64,000 nucleotides of DNA from Megaustenia siamemsis (Eukaryota; Mollusca; Gastropoda; Stylommatophora; Ariophantidae), in assembly GCA_032433765.1 (NCBI GenBank), contig JAVIAB010000124.1, forward strand, positions 91,034,411 to 91,098,410. The letters are read 5' to 3'. This document shows positions 20,051-31,650 of the stretch, piece after piece (the stretch's first letter is position 1; every line of letters begins with the position of its first letter). Below the pieces are notes generated by a model. The model was not told the origin of the DNA and did not search any database. It saw nothing but the letters and a program-made list of their open reading frames with translations. The position numbers were made by a program, and so were the translations under genes.

Positions 20051-21260
20051 TAGGGTTGCCAGAACCTTCGAAGCAGAAAGCGGGACAAATGGTACTTTTT
20101 TAGACGCGAAAGCGGGACACATCATGTAAAGCATAATAGCCATAGGAAAAGTCAGAGATAGCACACACATAGACTAATTATTATTACATTATAATTCTAA
20201 TACATGTACCAGTAATTTTTTTAATTAATAAAAAAAATGTTTACCTTGATTTCCAGCTTCTTAAGTCGGTGTCGGCTGCATCTCATATTTGTCTGACTTC
20301 AGACTCTGAGTGAGAAGATCTTGTCGCTGGATTACGTAGTCATAAAACTCGGTGCAGCTAAGTTTATAATTAAACACACATTTCATTATTGCTTCAACAG
20401 TTGCTACGTGCAACCGATTTCGTTCATCTGTCCACTGCACATTCATTAAAGAAAATATTCTTTCCACATTAGCATTGTGTCCTGGAACGCTGAAGATGAA
20501 TTCACATAAATGTAATAACTGGGAATACTGATCCGCACATTTACATTGTCTTAAGAAAAACGTCCATTTCTCCTGACATGATTTACTATTCCATCTATCT
20601 CCATTTTTACAAAGTTCTAATTCAATAAACTCTTTCAAATATGTGAACTGATCAAACAACAATGAATCATCTATTGACACACCTTTGTCTTGTAGAAACA
20701 TTAATGTTACCTGAACTGCAGTCCATTCTGGTTTAGAGTCTAGTAGCATCCAAGTAAAGATGGTGGAAAATTCATTCAAATGCGTCATCCACTTTTGCAA
20801 ATAAGCGGCCGCTGTTTCATAAAATTCATCCACCTCAGCATAAAGTTTCTGAATATCATCTGTCGACACTTCATTTTCTATTCTTTTAAGAATAGACTTC
20901 ACCTTTATAGGGATAAATCTTTCTTCTTTACGTTCATTTATTAACCTGAGGGTATCCCTCAAAATTACTGCTACCTCTATTACACTGATATCAGTCTTTT
21001 CCGACTTAAGTATTTGTCTTTCAAACACGCTCATCTGACTATGGACAAACCATAGATATGGCTCGCTAAGAAGCTTCATTTTGTAACAAAACTCAAACCA
21101 ATAATAAATAATTTAAGAAAATATTAAAATTTGTAGGTGAAAAATTTGGCTGGATTAAAAAGCGGGACAAATTGCTGTCCCCCAGACCCTTAGGCGGGAC
21201 AATTAATTTTTGATGAAAAAGTGGGACAATCCGGAAAAAGCGGGACGGATGGCAACCCTA
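20051..21260 (-). mobile_element. hAT transposon, internally deleted
   Basis: 1210 bp, flanked by exact 8-bp duplications cgtgtgac (20043-20050 and 21261-21268), the hallmark of hAT. The ends are perfect inverted repeats tagggttgcca. Both subterminal regions are crowded with (a)gcgggaca motifs (near 20080, 20112, 21161, 21193, 21222, 21238), probable transposase sites. The internal frame keeps only the C-terminal part of the transposase. Confidence 0.94.
20261..21079 (-). pseudogene. hAT transposase, C-terminal portion
   Basis: 272 codons. The region about residues 190-245 (LHLCEFIFSVPGHNANVERI, then FSLMNVQWTDERNRL) is the hAT C-terminal dimerisation signature (S.PG.NA..ER.FS.....WTD.RNRL). 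The BED zinc finger and the first catalytic aspartate expected in a full hAT transposase (600+ residues) are absent, consistent with internal deletion. The ATG at 21079 may be a fortuitous start. The product might bind copies of itself or an intact transposase, but cannot cut DNA. Confidence 0.85.
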
Positions 21261-21520
21261 CGTGTGACTCATAAGGCTTATTGTGTGATGATCATCACAT
21301 GCAATCGCACAAGATTTCTTTAGTAAGGCTATGAATATTGATTTTAATAGGCCATCTGGTATATGTCACCTGTTATAGATTTGCATTCACCTGGAGCATA
21401 AAATAAATAAATATTCAGTGTATTGGTTTAACTGTTTAAAACGTGTTTTCTTTGTAATTTTAATTAAAGCCTCTTTATGTCAGGCCATTAAACAATTTAA
21501 TAAAATTATTTCTTCGACAG

Positions 21521-21630
21521 GCTGATGTGAACTGAGACTAAGTGATTGCAAAAGTGTAACTGAACTAGGCATGCGAGAGCAGCCAAATTGTGAGACTCTA
21601 CGTTACCTCAGTGTGGCCAAATGTAAAAAG
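21521..21630 (+). CDS. FBXL7-like penultimate exon
   Basis: Follows acceptor tcttcgacag and precedes donor gtaatg. Reads CELRLSDCKSVTELGM, then REQPNCETLRYLSVAKCKK, two LRRs. In the frame that fits the family a TGA lies three bases into the exon, so either the true acceptor is another site (for example after ctgag at 21534) or the exon is damaged. Confidence 0.55.
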
Positions 21631-24600
21631 GTAATGGAGGATTATACATTCCAATGCCTCTTTATTTTTAAAAGTTGTGGGGTATTGGGAAAAGTATGTT
21701 AGTACCCATATATTTCCATGACTGTCTTACCTCTAATGCCCTGCAGTGCCATCAGATACCACACAGGGTTTTTGGTGTACCTTGTCATATGTCCATATTC
21801 TGGCCGAGCTTCTCAATCTTCGCTAAAATTCTACCTTACTCAACTTTGAAGAAAAGTGTAAACCCAAGGTAGTATAGCAATTATTGAAAAGACACCACCT
21901 TGAAAAAACCACTAGTCCTGAATTTAATGTGAGTAAGCAGCCATCTTGTACCAGCTCACCAACCGCCTGCATCTACAAGTTTAACAGCCAAATATTTGTA
22001 ATAAAAATTGTTGATCTACATGTAATGTGTATTATGCTATTTTTATCACCGCAAACAATTGTACTCAGATTTTATTCTTTAAAATGATTTACTACATTAA
22101 CCCAAAAAGTACAGTATATACTAATATTTTTTTTCTTTAAAATGATTCTACTACATTAACCCAAAAAGTACAGTATATACTAATATTTTTTTTTCTTTAA
22201 AATGATTTACTACATTAACCCAAAAAGTACAGTATATACTAATATTTTTTTTCTTTAAAATGATTTACTACATTAACCCAAAAAGTACAGTATAGACTAA
22301 TATTTTTTCTTTAAAATGATTTACTGCTTTAACCCAACAAGTAAAGTATAGACTAATATTTTTTCTTTAAAATGATTTACTACATTAACCCAACAAGTAC
22401 AGTATATACTAATATTTTTTCTTTAAAATGATTTACTACATTAACACAACAAGTACAGTATAGACTAATCATTTTTCTATAAAATGATTTACTACATTAA
22501 CACAACAAGTACAGTATAAACTAATATTTTTTTCTTTAAAATGATTTATTACATTAACCCAACAAGTACAGTATAGACTAATATTTTTACTTTAAAATGA
22601 TTTACTACATTAACACAACAAGTATAGTATAGACTAATATTTTTACTATAAAATTATTTACTACATTAACACAAGTACAGTATAGACTAATATTTTTTTC
22701 TTTAAAATAATTTATTACATTAACCCAACAAGTACAGTATAGACTAATATTTTTACTTTAAAATTATTTACTACATTAACACAACAAGTACAATACAGAC
22801 TAATATTTTTTCTATAAAATGATTTACTACATTAACACAACAAGTACAGTATAGACTAATATTTTTTATCTGCGTTCACCACCATTCACCTAAGGCGAAG
22901 TCCCTATAGCCTAGGAACTGAATTTTGCATGTTAATTCATTTGACCTTGGCAGTCATGTAGGGGCCCCTCGCCACCCAGGTAGATCTCTATCTTCGGAGG
23001 TACTCATAGTTTTTCTGTTGATGTGTAATTGATGTTTCAAGCTGGACCTCACTGTTGAGACCAGGGCTGGTTGCTGCAGATAGAAATCACAAATAACAAT
23101 CTCAACTGGTGCAGTCGGATTTAAACTCACAACCTCTCTGGCTCGAGACTGGTGTAACTTGAGATTGAAAACTTCCTCTTCAAGAAAATTCCATAGAGAA
23201 TTGTGAATTGCTTTAGGCTCAAAACTTTCCACTGTGAGAATTTCAATCACAGCTTATAGCTTCTGTTCTGACACATTTTGGCAGAGCAAAAAAAAAAATC
23301 TTTCTTTACATTGGAAACAATACATTTGATAAAACTTTTACAGTGCAGGTACCGACTTTCACAGCATATCAGTTTAAAATTGTTTCTTTAGAGAGTTAAG
23401 TATAAATTTTATATGACATTTTCATTTGTCATTCATTCATTTATTGAGTGCTGTCTCCGCATCCAAAGTTGGCTACCATGGAGCACCTTTTTGCTCTGTC
23501 TCTTGCTTCGATGATGCAGATTATCATAGGCTGATTTGTCCATCTCTTGATGTTACTTGTCCATATTAGCCTTGGTCTACCTCTGCCTCTTTTACATTGC
23601 ATTTTCCCTCCCAAGATTTCTTTTAATAGACTGCTGTGTGTTTTAACCTGCCCCAAAAATCTCATTTGTCTTGTTTGAATTGTGTTTAGTAGTTCTCTTT
23701 TCATTTTTAGTTGTTTTAAGACTTCATCAATTTGTTTTCTTTTTTTTTCTTTCCTATTCTTCTATAAATCCACATCTCAAAAAATCTTCAATTTTCTGTT
23801 CTGTTTTCTTGTCTAATTTCCATGTTTCTGCACCATACAGGAATGTTGAAAAGATATAATAATTTGCTATTCTTAGTCTTAGCCCTGGCTTTATTTATTT
23901 TAATGTTGTATATTTTTCATGGCATTAACTCTTTCCATACGTTTCACTGTACTGTGCGTCACACCGAATTTGGCCGCATACATTTCGCCACATATTGTGT
24001 CGCTCAATTTGATTAGCGTAAACCGTCATCAAACCATATTCTTTTTACATGTCTTGTATCATCTTGGTATTGGTTAAATCTAATACCTTGTTCAATTATC
24101 TACAAATTCATATATAATATGTTATGTGTTAGATAAATATAAATATGTAGGTTGATTCTTAAAACCATGACAAATTTTGTCTCAGAAATCTCTTCCATTG
24201 CATCGATAGAAAGCTTCCGTACGGAAAGAGTTAAAATTACTTTTTTGCCATTCCTATTCTTTTGTTTATTTTAGTTGTACATTTTCCATCACTGGTTATA
24301 GTATGTCCAAGGTAGTTGTAGCTCTGAACTGTCTTCAGGTAGTGAAGCATTGATTCTGGCCATTACATTATATAAAAGCTATGATGGTCATAAAAAAATG
24401 TAATCACTAACACCATTATTCCTCCATATATCAAAAGGGATGATGAGTTTAATTTATACATGTTTACTAGTGTTGTTATGTTTATGTACAATGTTTAAAT
24501 ATTTACAGAAGCATATTATAATGATGATTGTGATGAGAAGAGATAATAATCGAATAGCAAAGCAAGCCCTCATATGGGAAACAACAGGTAAAAGAAAAAG

Positions 24601-25377
24601 AGGAAGACCCAGGGAGACACTGAGAAGAACATTGATGAGAGAGGCAAGAGCAGCAGGAATCGGCTCCCTCAATGAGATAGAACTGCTTGCACAGAACAGA
24701 GACAGATGGCGAGATTTGATAAAATATCTTTAAAAGAAAACTGCTAGAACAAAAATTCATATAGGAGAAGGTGTATCTTGGTCTACGCCCTATGGGCCGG
24801 TTACGGCTCGAAAGGTCAATAGATAGATAGATATTATAATTGTTGACAGATACTTATATATCTACCATTGTTTTTAATTATTTACACATTTTAGAAAGTA
24901 TGTTAGTACTATTTACAAACATTTACATATATAATTGCTCACAAAAGCCTGTTATAAACTTTTTACAAATTTTTCCTTGTTTACCTTACCAAGGTGTCAG
25001 ACCAAGGGGTCATCCACATTACTAAGAACTACAACAAGCTATGCTACCTCAACGTTCAGGGCCGTGAGGCTATCTCAGACACTGGCTTAGATTTTCTGGT
25101 ACAAAACTGCTCAAGACTTCGCTCGTTGGACATAGGTAAATGTGACATAACTGATGGAGTGTATGCCTTATCTATGCACTGTCCAAATCTACATAAACTT
25201 GAGATGAAGTCATGTGATGCAACAATAGACAATGGAATAGTGATGATTGCTTATAGGTGCTCTTCATTTCAGCAGTTGCATGTCCAGGATTGTTATCTGT
25301 CCTTTTATGCATATGCTATGGTTAGAAAGTACTGCAAGAGAGCCATCACAGAACACACAAATCCAGTAATTCTATAA
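21521..25377 (+). CDS. FBXL7-like F-box/LRR gene, last two exons
   Basis: Exons 21521-21630 and 24994-25377 join in phase 0: LRYLSVAKCKK / VSDQGVIHITKNYNKLCYLN. The joined sequence is LRR repeats of the FBXL7 type, and the C-terminus EHTNPVIL matches the conserved EHTNP ending of FBXL7, a substrate-receptor subunit of SCF ubiquitin ligases. The 3.4-kb intron holds a minisatellite, a LINE-A carrying a MITE, and a LINE-B. No upstream exons with F-box were found in the window. The upstream exon has an in-frame TGA near its 5' end, and the protein is diverged, so it may be a partial or decaying duplicate rather than the functional gene. Confidence 0.65.
22077..22865. repeat. 59-bp minisatellite in the intron, about 13 copies
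   Basis: Unit of 56-60 bp with aaaatgatttactacattaa followed by cccaacaagtacagtatagactaatattttt. The variation lies mainly in the poly-T run length. Confidence 0.9.
22880..23280 (-). repeat. possible tRNA-related SINE or gene relic
   Basis: A moderately GC region with a 98-codon minus frame. The minus strand has gttgtgagtttaaatccgac, which resembles a Pol III B box, near the middle. There is no second copy in this window, so the assignment is weak. Confidence 0.25.
23452..24340 (-). mobile_element. LINE-A fragment carrying a MITE
   Basis: Minus-strand 3' part of LINE-A: LLNTIQTRQMRFLGQVKTHS, then KMQCKRGRGRPRLIWTSNIK. It is interrupted at 23929-24230 by a TTAA-flanked element; the undisturbed sequence is seen at 33080 (catggcattaaaattact). 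It is 5'-truncated at about 24340; no target duplication is seen. Confidence 0.85.
23929..24230. mobile_element. piggyBac-type MITE
   Basis: 302 bp flanked by TTAA (23925-23928 and 24231-24234), with inverted ends ctctttccatacg / cgtacggaaagag. It has no coding frame. A second, partial copy is at 42284-42480 in the opposite orientation and also follows TTAA. Confidence 0.9.
24533..24830 (+). mobile_element. LINE-B short copy
   Basis: Contains the last 65 or so codons (MRRDNNRIAKQALIWETTGK ... RWRDLIKYL), identical in protein to the copy at 17309, and the same 3' UTR ending in tagatagatag. A probable target repeat atattataat is present at about 24513 and 24830. Identity to the other copy shows recent activity. 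It lies in the FBXL7-like intron. Confidence 0.9.
24994..25377 (+). CDS. FBXL7-like terminal exon
   Basis: Starts after the acceptor ttaccttaccaag. 127 codons plus TAA, fully open: repeated LRRs with LDFLVQNCSRLRSLDIGKCD, LSMHCPNLHKLEMKSCD, QQLHVQDC, ending KRAITEHTNPVIL. An AATAAA lies about 205 bp downstream (25582). Compared with FBXL7, it is shorter by a few residues after GKC. A decayed duplicate is at 2282-2878. Confidence 0.75.
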   Translation: MSDQGVIHITKNYNKLCYLNVQGREAISDTGLDFLVQNCSRLRSLDIGKCDITDGVYALSMHCPNLHKLEMKSCDATIDNGIVMIAYRCSSFQQLHVQDCYLSFYAYAMVRKYCKRAITEHTNPVIL

Positions 25378-25703
25378 AGCAGCTTTTTATACTAATTTTG
25401 TTCTTTTGAGTTGTGTCCACATTTTGTAATAGTTAAGTAACAGTGAGAGATAAAATTAGAAGTGAAGAATTAAGAAAAAAGCTAGAAATAATTCCTGCCA
25501 TTGAATTAGACAAAGAAACAATTATAAAAAGGTTTGTTCCTTGTGTTGTGGTAAAACATATCAATATATGATACAATGAGCTTTCAATAAATCTATGAGA
25601 ACACAGTCCAGAGGCCTGACAATGAAAGAGATTGAATTTTAGAAACACTAGGAAACGAGGTAGGGGAGGTCAAGAGAACATAGACCGCCAGTTGTAGTAA
25701 GTC
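25378..25703 (+). other. 3' UTR and flank of the FBXL7-like gene
   Basis: Shared with 2735-2878 and 4225-4390. It contains the empty TA site of the mariner (near 25524) and about one unit of the sequence that forms the 45-bp minisatellite in the other copy. Confidence 0.75.
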
Positions 25704-26170
25704 GAAGACCCCGGTATCATTGCAAACAAATTTAAATACATAAGTACTCAACCGCCCATACCAGTGGAATCATCTGAATTAACATCACATCTTATTGAAG
25801 GATCCAGAAAAAGAAAGGTTGCTGCAGTACTCCTCATAGCAACCACAGCACATGCCAAAAGATATAAGGTGCAGCCACACTGAAAGTGAACACAGCCAAA
25901 CTGTCCTTCCTCATACAATATCATTCATTGTAAGTATCAGAATATTGAAACATGATTCAGATGAAAAATACAGCTTACAGTGTGCACAGAGCAATAAACT
26001 CAATAGCTCCTACATCAAGCTGGACTTGGAATTTGAGGAAACTGCAACAGGGAACACTTTTCAAACTGAGCCTCAACAGTTTTTGCCACCTATCTGCCAT
26101 ATTGACCAGAAGTCCTCATTTGACATAGTAAGATCTTCTAGAAATAATAATTTTAAATGTGGGTAGCAAA
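25704..26170 (+). repeat. unknown repeat X, copy 2
   Basis: Plus-orientated copy of X: begins near gaagaccccggtatcat; frames read SSELTSHLIEG and RKRKVAAVLLIATTAHAKRY, then LEFEETATGNTFQTEPQQF. It extends further than copy 1 at the 3' side. Confidence 0.6.
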
Positions 26171-26294
26171 GATTTCAGAAAAGTATATAAGATGTACCGG
26201 CGAGAGAAAACAGTTATGAGAAATGGAAACCAGGAATGTTTCAACAAATAAAACAATGTGTTAGGTAAATGTATGTGCTCTCACCAGATTTTAC

Positions 26295-27045
26295 TTCTAT
26301 AGTTGGCGATGGATTATACCACAATCCATAAAGATGATGCAGCTGGCAGTAACCAAATAACAATAGGAGTAATACCTCTACTAGACGTACAATATTACAT
26401 ATATCTGGGCTGTAATATAGACAAAGTTGGAGGAGCCGAGAATGATACCAAAATAAGTATCATAAAAAAAAAAAATCAAAAGCAAGATGAGCATTCATTG
26501 CACTGGGAAACATATGGAAATCCAAAGAAATTAGGTTAAATACAAAAATACAAATTTTCAACTCTAAAAATTTTCAACTCCAATATTAAGTCAATCCTAT
26601 TATATGGCTGTGAAACATGGAGAACAACACACATAACAATCATGAAGATACAGTCTTTCATTATTGAATGCTTGCACAGAATAAAAGGATAGAAATTGCA
26701 GGACAAAATCACTAACATAGAATTATGGAAAAATACCAGTCAAATACCAGTGGATACAGAGATAGCAAAGACGATGGCACTGGATAGGACATTTATTGCG
26801 GAAAACAACTGAGAGTATTACACAACAGGCTCTTTTTTGGAATCCCCAAGGAAAGAGACAAAGAGGAAGACCAAAATATTCTTGGAGAAGACAGTTGGAA
26901 ACAGAGATGAAGATGGTGGGAAAGACATGGAATGATCTTAAAAGAATTGCAAGAAACAGGTTGTCTTGGAAAATGTTTGCTGAAGACCTATGCTCCACAG
27001 GGAGTAGAAATGTAGAGGAAAAAGAAGATAAAGGTCATAGCTGAA
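26295..27045 (+). mobile_element. LINE-C remnant (RTE-like)
   Basis: Reads QYYIYLGCNIDKVGG (YLG block), then after frameshifts LFWNPQGKRQRGRPKYSWRR and TWNDLKRIARNRLSWKMFAE, the GKR.RGRP..W ... R..W C-terminal pattern of RTE-type LINEs. Many stops. Confidence 0.75.
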
Positions 27046-27059
27046 GTTTCAGTCATGGC

Positions 27060-27295
27060 CATAATATAAAGAAAATGAGATATGCTGATGACACAGTCTT
27101 AATTGCTAAGAGTGACAATGGGCTTTATTGAGATAATTCATATTATAATGATGGAAAGCAAAAATAAAGACCTTAATCTCAATAGCAAAAAAGCCTCCTA
27201 AGGAATTGTACAATCGGACAACAGAAAAGAAAATTGTTAGAGGTGACAATAATGTGGTTTTACAGAAGAGTATGGAGAATACCATGGACAGATAG
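27060..27295 (+). mobile_element. LINE-D remnant, source of the adjacent minisatellite
   Basis: Reads KMRYADDTVLIAKSDN (YADD box) and, after a deletion, MWFYRRVWRIPWTDRNE, the 'EMW.YRR..RI.WTD..TNE.VL' block. The next bases are the first unit of the 22-bp minisatellite. Confidence 0.75.
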
Positions 27296-28040
27296 GAACG
27301 AGTAATTAGGCTGTTCTAAAAGAGTAATGAGGTTGTTTTAAAAGAGTAGCAAGAGTATTCTAAAAGAGTAATGAGGATGTTCTAAAAAGTAATGAAGGTA
27401 TTCTAAAAGAGTAAATAGAATGTTCTAAAAGTAATGAAGGTATTCTAAAAAAGTAATTAGGATGTTCTAAAAAAGTAATTAGGATGTTCTAAAAAGTAAT
27501 GAAGGTATTCTAAAAGACTAATGAGGATGTTCTAAAAAGTAATGAAGGTATTCTAAAAGAATAATTAGGATATTCTAAAATAGTAATTAGGATGTTCTAA
27601 AAGAGTAATTAGGATGTTCTAAAAGAGTAATCAGGATGTTCTAAAAGAGTAATTAGAACATTCTGGAAGAGTAATTAGGATGTTCTAAAAGAGAAATTAG
27701 GATGTTCTGAAAGAGTAATCAGGATGTTCTGAAAGAGTAATCAGGATGTTCTAAAAGAGTAATTAGGATGTTCTAAAAGAGTAATTAGATTGTTATAAAA
27801 GAGTAATTAGAATGTTCTAAAATAGTAATCAGTATGTTCTAAAAGAGTAATCAGGATGTTCTAAAAGAGTAAATAGGATGTTCTAAAGTAGTAATTGGAA
27901 TGTTCTAAAAGAGTAATCGGGATGTTCTAAAAGAGTAATTAGGATGTTCTAAAAGAGTAATCAGAATGTTCTAAAAGAGTAATTAGAATGTTCTAAAAGA
28001 GTAATCAGGATGTTCTAAAAGAGTAATTAGGATGTTTTAA
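27296..28040. repeat. 22-bp minisatellite derived from LINE coding sequence
   Basis: About 33 units of 21-22 bp, consensus near gagtaatgaggatgttctaa plus aa. In one frame a unit spells NEDVLKE, the peptide that follows WTDR.(T) in this LINE family (compare TNDKVLKQ and TNEEVLKQ in LINE-A copies). The array begins exactly where the LINE-D frame reaches that peptide. Confidence 0.88.
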
Positions 28041-28119
28041 AAGATGCCATATCAAAAATGAAAGCTAATTTCCAACATCAGAAAAAGACATTCATCACGT
28101 GGGGCCATGTCAGGAGATA

Positions 28120-30362
28120 GGAACAACTGGGATAATTTGTGACAACTATTATATTTTGTGACAATTGGGCTATTTTGTGAGAGCTGGGATGTTTTGTGTC
28201 AGCTAAGATATTTTGTGGTAGGTGAGATATTTTGTGACGACTGGGATATTTTGTGACAGCCCAGAAATTTTGTTATAGCTGGGTGGTTTTGTGACAATTG
28301 GGATATTATTTTTACAGCTTGGATGTTTTGTGACAACTGGGATATTATTTTTACAGCTTGGATGTTTTGTGACAGCTGGGATATTTTGTGACAGCTAGGA
28401 TATTTTTGTGACAGTTTGGATATTTTGTGACTACTGAGATATTTATTGACAAATGAGATATTTTGTGACAACTGGGATATTATTTTTACAGCTTGGATGT
28501 TTTGTGACAACTGGGATATTTTGTGACAGCTGGGATATTTTGTTACAGCTAGGATATTTTTGTGACAGTTTGAATATTTTGTGACAACTGAGATATTTAT
28601 TGACATCAAGGATACTTTGTGATAACTGGGATATTTGATGACTGCAGGAATATTTTGTGACAAATGAAATATTTTCTGAAAGCTGGGATATTTTGTGAAA
28701 ACTGGGATATTTTATAACATCTATGATATTTGTTACAGTTTTTATATTTTGTTGCAGCTAGAATATTTTGTTACAAAAGAGATAGTTTCTTACACCTGGG
28801 AATTTTTGTGACAACTGAAGTATTTTTGCTATCAGTGCCATTTTGTGACAACTGGGATATTGTTGGTGACAACTGTGATATTTTGTGACAACTGAGATAT
28901 TTTCTTACAGCTGATATATTTTTTTGACAACTGAGGCATTTTGTTACAACTGATATTTTTTGTGACAGCTGGAATATTTTGTGGCAACTGATTATTTTGT
29001 GACAGCTGGAATATTTTGTTACAGTTCTGACATTCTGTGACAACTGATAATTTTTTTAATAGGATAATTTACTATAACCGGAATATTTTGTGACAGCTGA
29101 GATATTTTGTGTCAACTGGGATATTTTTATGACAGGTTGGATGTTTTATGACAACTGCGATACTTTTGGACAACTGAGATATTTTGTAACAGTTGGGATG
29201 TTTTTTGACAGCAATGATATTTTGAAAACATGAAATTTTGTGACAGATTTGATATTTTGTGGTAGTTAGGAAATTTGATTATAGCTGCAATATTTTGTGA
29301 CAAATTGGGATATTTTTGGTGACTGCTGGAATATTTTGTGACAATTCAGATTATTTTGTGACAGCTATAATATTTTGTTACAGCTGTGACATTTTGTGGC
29401 AATAGATATATTTTGTGACAGCTGTGATGTTTTGTTACAACTGGAATATTTTGTGACAGCTTTGATATTTTTGACAGTTTGGATATTTTGTGACAACTGA
29501 GATATTTATTGACATCAGGAATATTTTATGATAGCTGGGATATTTCTTGACTGCTAGGATATTTTGTGACAAATGATATATTTTGTGTCAGCTGAGATAT
29601 TTTGTGACAGCTGGATATTTTTTGTGACATCTTTGTTATATTTGTTACATCTTCGTTATTTTGTTACAGCTAGAATATTTTGTGACAATGGAGATATTAT
29701 CTTACACCTGAGAATTTTTATTATAGCTGGGATATTTTTTGCTATCAGAGAATTTTGTGACATCTAGAATATTTTGTTACAACCAGGAAATTATGTGACA
29801 GCTGGGATATTTTTGTTACAGCTTTGTTGATTTCTGACAGCTGGGATATTTTGTTACAGCTGGGATATTTTTGTGATATCTTTGATATTTGTATTACAGC
29901 TAGAATATTTTGTGACAACGGAGATATTATCTTACACCTAGGAATTTTTATTACAGCTGGGATATTTTTTGCTACCAGAGACATTTTGTACGTCTAGAAT
30001 ATTTTGTTACAAGTGGAAAATTATGTGACAGCTGGGATGTTTTTGTGACAGCTTTGTTGATTTCTGGCAGCTGGGATATTTTATTACTGCTCTGATATTT
30101 TGTTATAGCTGGAGTATTATGTGACAGATGGGAAATTTGGTTGCAGCTGGGTTATTTTGTGACAACTATGATATTTTGTGACAGCTTGGATATCTTATGA
30201 CAACTGAGTCATTTTTTTAAAGCTGAGATATTTTGTGACAGTTTTGATACTTTGTTACAGCTGGGATATTTTTCTGACAGATTTTATATGTTTTTACAGC
30301 TAGGTTATTTTATTACAACTGAGATATTTTATGACAGCTATTATATTTTGTTACTATGGGGT
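28120..30362. repeat. 19-20-bp satellite array, left part
   Basis: More than 110 degenerate units around gatattttgtgacagctgg. Three units of 19 bp give 19 codons, which leaves patchy open frames on minus (SQNIPAVTKYPSCHKISQL). It continues at 31651 after a LINE-E insertion. Confidence 0.9.
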
Positions 30363-31650
30363 ATATATATATATATATGGCCCTTTTCGTCTTCTTAGAC
30401 GGTCTAGTGGAGGCTATTGCATATTTTTTTAGGGTTTGTTTTTTGTCGAACAGCTTCTCTCGTGGCTAATTCTACCAATGTTTGACAAACACACACGGCC
30501 ACAGAATTAAAAAGTCAGACCCACTGATCCACAGGGTTTTCCATCCTTTTTCATGAGTCTTTTCTCTTCTAAGTTTTGCCTTAGCACAGTCTCAAATGAT
30601 GTTATACCGTTCCTTATACATGCTCCCCATGATGTGCAATTACTTGCCAGATGTTCCCAATCATATATACATATGGAGAGATTTCAGTGATGATTTACAG
30701 ATATCCCTATATCGTAGTTTAGGTCTGACAATTTGTCTTTTTCCATGTATTAGTTCACCATATCGTATTTGCCTAGGAATGAGCTTTTCTTTAATTCGTT
30801 GGACATGCCCCAGCCATCTTAGTCTTCGACATCTGAGCATCGACATGATTGTTGGGGTCTTGCTCGTTGCAAGACAGTTAAATTGCTTATTTTGTCCTGC
30901 CATTTGATATGCATTATTCTGCGGAGACATCGAATGTGGAAGACATTTAGTCTTTTTTTCCTGGTTTGAGTATGTTGTCCAGGTTTCAGATCCATATAAT
31001 AGTATGCTAAGCACACAAGTTTGATATATTAAGAGTTTAGTCTTTAGTGTTAGTTTCATGTTGTTCCAGGCCCTTTCTGTGAGTTTGCCGAAGGTCATAG
31101 CTGCCTTACCAATTCGACTGTTTATTTCTTCATCAAGAGAGATGGTTTGCGTAATTGTGGATCTAAGATATGTAAATTGCTGAACTGATTCTAGTGGACA
31201 ATCTTTTAGAGTGATTAATAGAGGTTTGATGTCGCATTCACTTAGTATTACTGTCTTCTGAACATTAATTGACAGTGAAAAAAGGTTGCATGCTTTATCC
31301 AGGTTGTTGATCAGCGATTGTAGGGTGGCTTCACTATGAGCGACAAGGGCTGCATCGTCAGCAAATAAAAGTTCTTTAAGCAGGGCAACATTTGTTTTGG
31401 TTTTTGCTCTTAGTCGTGCTAAGTTGAACAGTGAGCCATCTGATCTTGTGCGAATGTAAATATCTCCCAAGCTGTTTTTTAATGCGTAATTTAGAAGGGC
31501 AGCAAACAATATACCAAAAAGGGTATATTGGGGGGCGAGGACACATCCCTGTTGCACTCCATTGTTGACTTTAAAACTCTCTGATGAACTCCCATCAAAG
31601 TAGATTTTAGCATCCATGTCTTCATGAAAGGACATAATCAAATCATAATC
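30363..31650 (-). mobile_element. LINE-E inserted in the satellite, 1288 bp
   Basis: Exact 10-bp target duplications actatggggt (30353-30362 and 31651-31660). Minus strand; the 3' end carries a TA-repeat tail (30361-30378). Three short copies with the same 3' end are at 44505-44711, 46537-46750 and 53757-53960. Confidence 0.94.
30661..31650 (-). pseudogene. LINE-E reverse transcriptase, C-terminal part
   Basis: The frame reads through VNNGVQQGCVLAPQYTLFGI, LLFADDAALVAHSE (FADD box), FTYLRSTIT, LLYGSETWTTYSNQEKKTK, then LRWLGHVQRI...YGELIHGKRQIVRPKLRYRD. The stretch between about 31016 and 30819 that reads LNVFHIRCLRRIMHIKWQDK is in another frame, so the gene is frameshifted twice. In the flank beyond the RT the family encodes a small Cys/His cluster, best seen in the copy at 46537-46750. 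The first codons of the open frame (above 31650) are satellite. Confidence 0.88.

Larger units (their letters stand above)
19796..21395 (-). mobile_element. LINE-H RT fragment split by a hAT element
   Basis: On minus, 21395-21269 reads KKSCAIACDDHHTISLMSH and 20042-19800 continues TSKILLGIITRRVRNKISLK then SDEQ.GFVGGKCMNNAIYII and FIDYTKAFDKVK. This is the LINE 'HRTISLMSH.SKILL' block, cut exactly between LMSH and TSKI by the hAT at 20051-21260. Confidence 0.8.

Noticed and set aside
22954..23250. 98-codon minus ORF as a gene
   Set aside because: No domain, no splice context, no second copy; it may be SINE-like, so kept only as a low-confidence repeat.
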